Shown here one piece after another: positions 17,572-25,208 of a stretch of 29,878 nucleotides of DNA; within the stretch, counting starts at the first letter, position 1; every line of letters starts with the position of its first letter. The notes below the pieces were generated by a model. The model was not told where the DNA came from. It did no database searches and worked only from the letters and a program-made list of their open reading frames with translations. This DNA is from CAZRAL01 sp964598005 (GTDB lineage: Bacteria > Pseudomonadota > Gammaproteobacteria > Burkholderiales > Usitatibacteraceae), in contig CAZRAL010000032.1 in assembly GCA_964598005.1 (NCBI GenBank), positions 1-29,878 on the forward strand. Reading direction: 5' to 3'. The position numbers and the translations under genes are program-made.

Positions 17572-17751
17572 GCCCTAGCCAGGGTAATTCTGCTATGACA
17601 TAAAAATAGTAGCCAAGTGCCTATTTATTCAGGTATCGGATCGCAAGGCCCCTATTAACTCATTTTGCCGCCTTTGCCGCCGAGCAGGGAAATAAAGCAA
17701 TTTTATTTTAACAGCAACCGCAGTATCGATCTGGCGTATATCTTGCGCAGG

Positions 17752-17757
17752 TATAAT
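17752..17757 (+). promoter_or_regulatory. candidate -10 element of uppP, implying a very short leader
   Basis: A perfect TATAAT ends 10 bp before the uppP ATG. A sigma-70 start site would fall about 2-5 nt upstream of the ATG, giving an almost leaderless mRNA. This fits the lack of any Shine-Dalgarno sequence before the start. The matching -35 hexamer (near ATCTGG) is poor. Confidence 0.4.
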
Positions 17758-17767
17758 TCTCTGCTTC

Positions 17768-18613
17768 ATGGATATTATCTTGCTGTTCAAGGCATTTCTT
17801 CTCGGGGTCGTCGAAGGTCTGACCGAATTTCTGCCCGTATCAAGCACCGGCCACCTTATTCTTGTCGGTGATCTGCTTGATTTCAACGATGATAAAGGCA
17901 AGGTTTTTGAGATCGTTATTCAGGCAGGCGCCATTCTGGCGGTATGTTGGGAATACCGGGAAAAACTTATTTCCACCTTTGCGGGTATTGCAAATGATCG
18001 CGTGGCGCAGCGTTTTGCGATGAATCTTTTCATCGCTTTCCTGCCTTTAGCAGTGCTTGGTCTTGCCTTCAATAAAATAATCAAGTCAGTACTATTTAAC
18101 CCGGTGCCGGTGGCACTTGCCTTTATCCTTGGCGGCATCGTTATTCTTTTCGCGGAACGCTGGTACCGGCAGCGCGGCAGCAAGGCATGTCAACCTTTAA
18201 TTGACAGTGTGGATGCGCTCTCTGCGCTCGATGCGTTTAAGCTGGGGCTGGCACAGTGTACGGCGCTGATTCCCGGAATTTCTCGCTCCGGGGCCACCAT
18301 TATCGGGGGGTTGTTCTTCGGGCTTTCGCGGAGATGCGCGACCGAATTTTCTTTTTTTCTGGCCATTCCCACTTTGTTTGCTGCAACAGGTTATTCTTTG
18401 TGGAAAGAACAAGCCTTGCTCTCCTTGGCCGATTGGCCATTGTTTAGCGTGGGAGGCTCTGCGGCATTTATCTCGGCCTTTATCGTGGTGCGTTGGCTGA
18501 TTCGTTATGTTTCGACACATGATTTTACGATCTTCGCCTGGTATCGCATCGTGTTCGGTTTGGTGGTGTTGGCCACCGCTTATTCAGGCGCGGTGGCATG
18601 GACGGTGCATTAG
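17768..18613 (+). CDS. uppP: undecaprenyl-diphosphate phosphatase
   Basis: A 281-aa integral membrane BacA/UppP enzyme, which dephosphorylates undecaprenyl pyrophosphate to recycle the lipid carrier of peptidoglycan and other surface glycans. It confers bacitracin tolerance when abundant. Seen: motif 1 EGLTEFLPVSSTGHLIL (16-32, with catalytic-site Glu, Ser and His) and motif 2 PGISRSGATI (168-177, with the catalytic Arg R172), plus about eight hydrophobic segments. The start MDIILLFKAFLLG matches the family. The stop codon TAG (18611-18613) takes its T from the target duplication and its AG from the first two bases of MITE copy 2. The natural C terminus was therefore probably altered, although length is still normal for the family and both motifs are intact. 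Confidence 0.97.
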   Translation: MDIILLFKAFLLGVVEGLTEFLPVSSTGHLILVGDLLDFNDDKGKVFEIVIQAGAILAVCWEYREKLISTFAGIANDRVAQRFAMNLFIAFLPLAVLGLAFNKIIKSVLFNPVPVALAFILGGIVILFAERWYRQRGSKACQPLIDSVDALSALDAFKLGLAQCTALIPGISRSGATIIGGLFFGLSRRCATEFSFFLAIPTLFAATGYSLWKEQALLSLADWPLFSVGGSAAFISAFIVVRWLIRYVSTHDFTIFAWYRIVFGLVVLATAYSGAVAWTVH

Positions 18614-18748
18614 ACTTCTTTTGAAACTTGCTGCGCTCGACATAACGGTGTTGCACGGTGGTTCAAAATCCTCATTTACTCCCTTGTAAACTCCGGTTTT
18701 TCGCCGCCATGCGCTTGTCTTCGCTCGCGACAGTTTCGAAAGAAGTCT
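18612..18748 (-). mobile_element. 137-bp MITE-like element, copy 2 (inverted)
   Basis: The same length as copy 1 and 133 of 137 bases identical to its reverse complement. Ends are AGACTTCTTTTGAAACT and AGTTTCGAAAGAAGTCT, one mismatch between the inverted repeats. It is flanked by the 3-bp direct repeat ATT (18609-18611 and 18749-18751). It sits between the convergent ends of uppP and fecR and fills nearly the whole 149-bp gap, so any terminator there must now be inside or made by the element. Confidence 0.9.
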
Positions 18749-18762
18749 ATTAAAAGTCGCGG

Positions 18763-19452
18763 TTAGCGCTTGCCCGTTTTAACCCACGGCACTTGTCTGC
18801 CAACACATCGTTCGAGCATTTCCATTTCGGCATCGGTATGCGTTTCAAAGGGGGCTGGCATAAAGTAGGAACCATCGGTGCGCTTTGTCCCGATTAACCG
18901 GGGAGCGTGGTGGGTGGCCTCAACCCACTCGCGTTCGCGTGGCGCTTCGACTGCAGCCAGTTCAGTTTGACCAAAGCACGTGCAGATATAAGCACCTTCG
19001 CCCCGCGTTTCAAGGTAAACGCCGGTGCCGCGAATGCCGATCGTAGCGTTGATGACGGTCAAATTACGCGGTGTACCTTTCTGGAATACGGCTCCCAGTG
19101 CCCCTGTAATCAGTTTTAACAAGCCAAATTCGCTATCGGCGGCTTTGGGCATTTCGATACGCAATTCGCTACGACTGCGCAACATAAAGGCACTGGTTCC
19201 GATTACGAATACGATGTAGCCATCGGCTCCGGTGACCACGGTGTCGCCCGGGTGAATCACGGTGTTCAGATCGACAGTTTTGCCATTGACTTTTACATTA
19301 CCGCGCAATTCGTGGATCGGGCGATCCGCCGCTTGTGCCGAAAGCGGGAAAAGTACACCGCCGATTATGCCAGCAGCCGTGCCGAGAAAAGTACGCCGCG
19401 ACAAAATGTTGCCAAGATAAGGAGCGTTAGATTCGGGGGTCTTAAGGGCCAT
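18763..19452 (-). CDS. Tat-exported FecR-domain protein
   Basis: A 229-aa protein with a twin-arginine signal (SRRTFLGTAAG, R19-R20) and a likely AQA cleavage site near residue 41. A FecR domain follows (about 45-150: RGNVKVNGKTVDLNTVIHPGDTVVTGADGYIVFVIG, ATIGIRGTGVYLE). It lacks the cytoplasmic anti-sigma region of true FecR, so it is not a sigma-factor regulator of that type. After the domain come ICTCFG (C157, C159), ATHHAPRLI (H181, H182) and a late Cys (C216), which could bind a metal or be redox-active; export by Tat is consistent with folding before transport. It starts 22 bp after chpA with AGGAA upstream, so it is the last gene of the pil-chp operon. Function unknown. Confidence 0.85.
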   Translation of the reverse strand: MALKTPESNAPYLGNILSRRTFLGTAAGIIGGVLFPLSAQAADRPIHELRGNVKVNGKTVDLNTVIHPGDTVVTGADGYIVFVIGTSAFMLRSRSELRIEMPKAADSEFGLLKLITGALGAVFQKGTPRNLTVINATIGIRGTGVYLETRGEGAYICTCFGQTELAAVEAPREREWVEATHHAPRLIGTKRTDGSYFMPAPFETHTDAEMEMLERCVGRQVPWVKTGKR

Positions 19453-19474
19453 GGTATTTCCTAGGTGTGGGTTG

Positions 19475-22400
19475 CTAGGCGGCTACGGCGTGGTTGGTAT
19501 ATTGGTGGATCAATTTGAGCAACTGATCTTCCTGATAAGGTTTGCCGAGGCATTCGTTTACGCCAAGTTCCATAGCGTAATTACGATGTTTGTCCGCCGT
19601 GCGTGAGGTGATCATGATGATGGGGATATCTTTGGTTCGGGCGTCGGTGCGAACGTTGCGTGCGAATTCGAAGCCGTCCATGCGCGGCATTTCGATGTCG
19701 AGCAGAATAATGTCCGGCTTGATATCCTGCAATTGCTGCAATCCATCCACGCCATCTTTGGCGGTGGTTACCTCGAAGCCCTCGCGGGTGAGAATGCGGC
19801 TGGTGATTTTGCGTACGGTAAGGGAATCGTCAACCACCATAACCAGCGGTACGGTATGAGCAAAAGCATCCTGCTGGTTACCCGCCCACCCACCAGCAGG
19901 TGGCAGCGGGACGGTTAATTCTGTTGTTGCAATCGATATAGGCGCTGGGGCTGGGGTTGCTTGGGGAGAAGCGATGGTTTCTGCAGCCGCACGATCCACT
20001 TTTACGACGACATCGCGGTAAACCAGTTGCACGGGGTTTACAATCAGGACTACCTGACCATTGCCCATAACCGTTGCACCCGAAATGCCAGCCAGTCGCG
20101 CCAGTTGCGGCCCGATCGTTTTGACCACGATTTCGCGATTGCCGATGATGTCGTCTACCTGTACGGCAGCACGCTGTTGACCACTACGTGCCAGTATGAC
20201 AAAGGCTTTGCGTTGTGCAGAAATACCAGGCTTGCCGCCCAATATCATTGCCATCGCGCGTAAAGGGTAACGGTTATTTTTCCATTCTATTTCGTTCGTG
20301 TCGAATAGCGTTTCGTAGCGCTTGCCCTTGTATTCCTGCACCTGCTCGATCATGAAGGATGGAATGGCATAAAGCGTTTCGCCGACCCGCGCAATAACTG
20401 CTTGCGTCACGGCGAGTGTAAGCGGCAGGTTAATGCTGAACGTGGTCCCTTTTCCCGGCGACGAAGTGATATCAATGCGACCACCCAGTGAAACGATTTC
20501 GTTACGAACTACGTCCATACCGACGCCTCGCCCGGCAATCTGGGTAATTTCTTCGACAGTAGAAAACCCCGACATGAAAATGAATTGGGTGAGCTGCGGG
20601 TCGGCTATGTCAGCATCGGCCGCGAGCAGACCAAGCTGGATGGCTTTTTGGCGAATACGTGCAAAGTCGAGGCCAGCGCCGTCGTCAGAAAGCGTCAGTG
20701 CAATTTCATTGCCTACCTGCTTGGCATCAATACTGATTTCGCCGATTTCCACTTTTCCTTTAGCAAGCCGGTTGGCAGGAGATTCCAAGCCATGCACGAC
20801 GGCATTGCGCAACAAATGTTCGAGTGGCGCGGTAATTTTTTCCAGTACCGAACGGTCGATTTCCACGCGTATGCCACGAAATTCCAGGTTGGCTTTTTTG
20901 CCCAATTCCTTGGCGGTCTGGCGTACCAGCCGGTGAAAGCGATCCTGAAGATTACCCAGAGGCACCAGACGCACGCTCATCAATCCTTGATGTAGATCGC
21001 GATTGAGGCGGCTTTGCTGCAATAAGGCCACTTCGGTTTCGTCAAGGTTTTTCTGTAGTGAATGTTGCAAGGTTACGACGTCGTTCAGGCTTTCCGCAAG
21101 AAAGCGCGTTAATTCCTGGGTGCGCGAAAAGCGATCGAATTCCAGCGGATCGAATTCCTCACCTTGTTCTTCGCGTTCTTTCAGGCGGGACTGGATTTGC
21201 GATTCAGCCTGTATTTCGATTTCACGTAACTGTGCTCTCATACGGCTGACGTTATCGTTGAGTTCGACCAAGGATTGCTTGAGGGCCAACATTTCCTGAT
21301 CGATGCGCGAGCGTGCAATGGCCAACTCGCCGGCATCGTTTACAAAGCGATCAATGAGGCTGGCATTGACACGTAGTAATGCCTGACGTTCGCGTCCTTC
21401 GAGTTTTTTACTCTCGGCGGCGATTTCGGCACGGGCCGCCACCAGTTTCGCCATTGACGCGGGCAGAGCATCAGGCACATCGGTAATGACGGGAATCTCG
21501 ACCGCGAGTTCGGCCCCTTCTCCGCTGGCAAGATTTTCGATCGTGGTATTAAAACGGTCAAGGCACCCTTCCACCTCGTCGAAACGGCTGAGCATGGGTT
21601 CGCGCTCTTGATCCATGGCGATGACTTTGGTTTCCATCACATGGGCCAACTCGCCCAGCCGCATCAGTCCCGCCATACGGGCCGACCCTTTAAGCGTGTG
21701 CAAATGACGGGCAATTTCCGTCATAGGGGCATGGTCCGTGGGGTTACCGCGCCATATCCTGAGGCGGTCACCCAGCTGGGGAATGATTTCCCGTGCCTCA
21801 TCCAGAAAAATTGGCAATAAATCAGCGTCCACATCATCAGATAAGGCACGCCGGTCTTTGCCAGCTTCAAATGTGGCTGGCTGCGGCAGGGTGGTAAAAG
21901 GTGATGCGGTTCCTATAGGCGCAGTTGTCGAAGAAATACCGAGAGCCGGGGTAAGTGTCGTGTCGGGAAGACGGATCGAGGTTGCACTGCTGCTGCGCTT
22001 CAATTCCAGAAGATCTGCGCAAAGCTGGCGAAGATCCTCGATCAAATCCATACGATTTTCCGGCGCTTCATGCGAATGTAGCCCCAATATCATGGCATTT
22101 AGCGCATCGACCGCGCGGCGCGTTACAGCCAGGCGACGTTCGTCAAACTCGAGCGGAAACTCGATTACTTCTTGCAGCCATTTTTCGAGCGCAAAGGCGA
22201 CTTCAGCGATGGCGCCAAAGCCGGTAGTACGCGAGGAACTGGTCAGAGTATGGGCGGCCCGCATGAAGTCGTGGGAAACCGGTTGGGAGGCCTTGGCCTC
22301 GATGGCACTCATTTCATAATCGAGCGTAGCTGCGTGCACATCGGCTTCGTCCAGGTAAATTTTAAATAGCCAATCCTGGACAACAGTCTCGCCAATGCGT

Positions 22401-25165
22401 ATCTCTTGTTCGCCTTCTATAGTGAGGGGCGGTTGCGTTATTTCTGCGATGGCTGGGATGTCATTTGCTTCTATGTTGCGGGCAATTTCTTCGCTTACTA
22501 TCGGGAATTCGAAAGACGGAGCCTCAATCTGAACATTCGAAGTTTCAAGCGATGCGATGGATGGTGCAACGTCGGTGGCAGAAATTTCTGCGCCAGAGGG
22601 CTCATAAACTTCAGCGTAGACTGTAGTAGCAGGTTCTTTGGGTGTTGCCGTGGTGTCCAAAGTGGAAGCAACCTGTTGGGCAGTATCCTCTTCATCCATA
22701 TCGAAATCTGGCCGCCGGTCATTTTTGAGTAATTCTGCAAGGCGGGTAATTTTGCTGCCGTCGATATGTGCGCTACCGGTCGTGCGGATTTCTTCTACCC
22801 AAGCGGAAAATGCCTGTATTGAATAATCGACGAAGTCCAGAAAGCCGGAAGTCGCCGATTTTTCCTCTTTAAGCCATTTATTCATGACTTGTTCGCATTG
22901 CCAGGATACCTCGCCGAGATCGGTCAAGCCCACCATGCGACCACTACCCTTTAAGGTATGAAAACCGCGGCGGATGGTGACCAATGCATCCTTGTTGAGC
23001 GAATCGCCACGTAATATCGACAAATTTTCCTGAATAGTCGAAACAACTTCGCTGGCTTCTTCAGTAAAGATGTCGAGCAATTCCCGATCGACTTCGGATT
23101 CCGGCGCATCGATAAGTTGCATGAGGTGAGGCGCAGGTATTGCGGTAGGTCGCTCGGGCTGGATTTCCCGCATGGCTTGAGAAATACCCGTCTTTAATGG
23201 GTCGAACGTTTGATCGATGGCTTTGAGTACTTCTTCGCTTTGCTTGACCGAGGTGGAATCGGCCATCAATTCAGACTCCTGTTTAAGCTCCTGTACTGCC
23301 TGGCGCAATTGGTCACGAGTCGTGGTTTGTTCGGGACGTTGCTTCCAATCCTCATAAAGCTCTTGAACTTTCTGCCGGGTGACATCGACATCGGCAGTCG
23401 AGAGGGGTACCTTGAGGCGGCTCTGCTCTGATTCCGGGGGCTTTTCAGCCAGTCCAAAATGAATCAATGCGGGCAATAATGTGTTCAACGGTTGAGCCGT
23501 TCCTTGCTGAAGCGCCGAAATATAAAGGCCGAGCGCGGAAATCCCCTCCGCGACCGTTTCGGCATCTTCCCCTGTGCCCTTGAGCGCGCCGGAAGCAAAT
23601 TGTGCAATGCGTTCTGCAAGAATATGATTAAGTGCCGCGGCCTCACCAAGCTCCAGAATGGCAAGAGCGCCCTGAACTTGCGCGAATAGCGAGGCCAGGC
23701 TGGAAAGCTCTGTCACCTTAAGCGGATCGCGGAAATAGGCATCCAGAACACTCTCTATCATTTGCAGATTGACTTGTATTTCCTGTCCCACCTGAAACAT
23801 AAGCAAACGTTCCTGCGCGCGCCGGGTGATGTCGTCAACCAGCGTATCTGCGGCATGTAGCGCAGGCAGTGAGGTGCCCGACATGGCGCCCTTGATGCGG
23901 GCCATCAGCATTTCGACCTGTGTCGAAAACTTACCCGACAAATGGAAATAGTTTTCCAGGGAGGACTCTACGAATAGCAGGGCAGTGGCAATTTCAAGTG
24001 ACTGACTCTCACTGGGAGCGGTTGCTGCCTGTCGTATATGGGGACCAACGGCCGCAATCAATTGGAGCAAATGAATCAGTTGTGTGTTCGGTTGGCGTAC
24101 CGCTGCCGCCGCCATGCTATCGCTTTGCCTGATAAACAAATCCAGGGCCGCATGGTTGCCGCTGTTGAATTTGAGCCAGCTATCTTTTTGAGCGCTGATA
24201 TGATCGCGTAGCGTGCGGATAACAGCACTAAGCTCGTCATCGGCTTTTTCACCGAAATCGGATTCGGGAATCGCTAAAAGTTCGTCGAGCCGATAAAGCT
24301 GGCGAATCTTGCGGATCCGTTCGGTTTGTGCGGTACTTTTGCCAATGACCAACAGCAGATCGCGGAACAGTTTTTCCGGAACCCGGTGTACGCCATCGAT
24401 TAGTTGTTTAATCTGCTGATCGATTTTACCGAACAGCGAGACGGTCATGCCACCAGCCTCGACAGGATTGTTGGCGACCGCATCAAAGAACCCGCCTGCA
24501 GTAAACCAGAATGAGCGCGAGGGCGCGGTAATTTGCAGGGCTTCGATAGCCAGTGTGGCATTGCGCATTTCGCGGGTGCCACCCTGCACATCCTTGTCGC
24601 GCAACAGTTTGAGCAGCCCAGCTTGATACATGGCCCGGCGTTGTTTGATGATTTCGGCCAGCATGTCCGATTGAGGCGCCGCCACGGTTTCCTGGGGCAT
24701 CGGCGCGGTTACGGTCAGATCGGGCAAAAACAGATCGCTTTCGGTTGCATCCTGAGCGCTGAGCGCTTTGTTCATTGCCAAATACAACGGCGTCAGCATC
24801 ATGGGACGGTCCGGCTCACCAGCCATAAGCATGTCCAGATATGCAGAGAGCACGGACATGGCTTTTTTAATCAGCGCAATGCAGGATGCTATATTGTTGG
24901 CAGACGCTCCGTCGTTAGGATCGAGTGTGGCGACAAGACGTTCGATTTCTTCGTTATAGCGCGTGGCGGCACTTAATCCGACCATCGAGAGTGCCCCGCT
25001 GACTTGGTGCAGATGAGTGACACTGTATTTAACGGCTTTTAGATCAGTAGCGTCGGCGGCCCGTTTATCAAGATGAGTACGCACCTCATTGAGAGAGTGT
25101 TCAATCTCGGCTTTGACCCAGGAAAGCGGGCCTATATCGAAAGCAACAGAGGGGTTGGCAGCCAT
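19475..25165 (-). CDS. chpA: ChpA/PilL-type hybrid chemosensory histidine kinase
   Basis: A 1896-aa hybrid kinase of the Pil-Chp system. Domains in order: N-terminal Hpt-like (HLHQVSGAL, H51/H53, no KG after His); Hpt with FHTLKGSGRM (H736); Hpt-like with AHTLTSSSRT (H972); Hpt with LHTLKGSARM (H1156); CheA dimerisation and ATPase with N box LLRNAVVHG (N1454), DDGAGLDF (D1495) and GRGVGMDVV (about 1541-1549); CheW-like domain (about 1585-1720); C-terminal receiver with D1779-D1780, phospho-acceptor D1823 and K1875. The protein transfers phosphate from ATP through Hpt His residues to its own receiver and to PilG/PilH. It is shorter than Pseudomonas ChpA (2472 aa), having fewer Hpt modules. It starts 43 bp after pilJ. 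Confidence 0.95.
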   Translation of the reverse strand: MAANPSVAFDIGPLSWVKAEIEHSLNEVRTHLDKRAADATDLKAVKYSVTHLHQVSGALSMVGLSAATRYNEEIERLVATLDPNDGASANNIASCIALIKKAMSVLSAYLDMLMAGEPDRPMMLTPLYLAMNKALSAQDATESDLFLPDLTVTAPMPQETVAAPQSDMLAEIIKQRRAMYQAGLLKLLRDKDVQGGTREMRNATLAIEALQITAPSRSFWFTAGGFFDAVANNPVEAGGMTVSLFGKIDQQIKQLIDGVHRVPEKLFRDLLLVIGKSTAQTERIRKIRQLYRLDELLAIPESDFGEKADDELSAVIRTLRDHISAQKDSWLKFNSGNHAALDLFIRQSDSMAAAAVRQPNTQLIHLLQLIAAVGPHIRQAATAPSESQSLEIATALLFVESSLENYFHLSGKFSTQVEMLMARIKGAMSGTSLPALHAADTLVDDITRRAQERLLMFQVGQEIQVNLQMIESVLDAYFRDPLKVTELSSLASLFAQVQGALAILELGEAAALNHILAERIAQFASGALKGTGEDAETVAEGISALGLYISALQQGTAQPLNTLLPALIHFGLAEKPPESEQSRLKVPLSTADVDVTRQKVQELYEDWKQRPEQTTTRDQLRQAVQELKQESELMADSTSVKQSEEVLKAIDQTFDPLKTGISQAMREIQPERPTAIPAPHLMQLIDAPESEVDRELLDIFTEEASEVVSTIQENLSILRGDSLNKDALVTIRRGFHTLKGSGRMVGLTDLGEVSWQCEQVMNKWLKEEKSATSGFLDFVDYSIQAFSAWVEEIRTTGSAHIDGSKITRLAELLKNDRRPDFDMDEEDTAQQVASTLDTTATPKEPATTVYAEVYEPSGAEISATDVAPSIASLETSNVQIEAPSFEFPIVSEEIARNIEANDIPAIAEITQPPLTIEGEQEIRIGETVVQDWLFKIYLDEADVHAATLDYEMSAIEAKASQPVSHDFMRAAHTLTSSSRTTGFGAIAEVAFALEKWLQEVIEFPLEFDERRLAVTRRAVDALNAMILGLHSHEAPENRMDLIEDLRQLCADLLELKRSSSATSIRLPDTTLTPALGISSTTAPIGTASPFTTLPQPATFEAGKDRRALSDDVDADLLPIFLDEAREIIPQLGDRLRIWRGNPTDHAPMTEIARHLHTLKGSARMAGLMRLGELAHVMETKVIAMDQEREPMLSRFDEVEGCLDRFNTTIENLASGEGAELAVEIPVITDVPDALPASMAKLVAARAEIAAESKKLEGRERQALLRVNASLIDRFVNDAGELAIARSRIDQEMLALKQSLVELNDNVSRMRAQLREIEIQAESQIQSRLKEREEQGEEFDPLEFDRFSRTQELTRFLAESLNDVVTLQHSLQKNLDETEVALLQQSRLNRDLHQGLMSVRLVPLGNLQDRFHRLVRQTAKELGKKANLEFRGIRVEIDRSVLEKITAPLEHLLRNAVVHGLESPANRLAKGKVEIGEISIDAKQVGNEIALTLSDDGAGLDFARIRQKAIQLGLLAADADIADPQLTQFIFMSGFSTVEEITQIAGRGVGMDVVRNEIVSLGGRIDITSSPGKGTTFSINLPLTLAVTQAVIARVGETLYAIPSFMIEQVQEYKGKRYETLFDTNEIEWKNNRYPLRAMAMILGGKPGISAQRKAFVILARSGQQRAAVQVDDIIGNREIVVKTIGPQLARLAGISGATVMGNGQVVLIVNPVQLVYRDVVVKVDRAAAETIASPQATPAPAPISIATTELTVPLPPAGGWAGNQQDAFAHTVPLVMVVDDSLTVRKITSRILTREGFEVTTAKDGVDGLQQLQDIKPDIILLDIEMPRMDGFEFARNVRTDARTKDIPIIMITSRTADKHRNYAMELGVNECLGKPYQEDQLLKLIHQYTNHAVAA

Positions 25166-25208
25166 TTTTATCTAATTTATACCTCGGTAAGGGCGAGGGA
25201 ACACGTCA

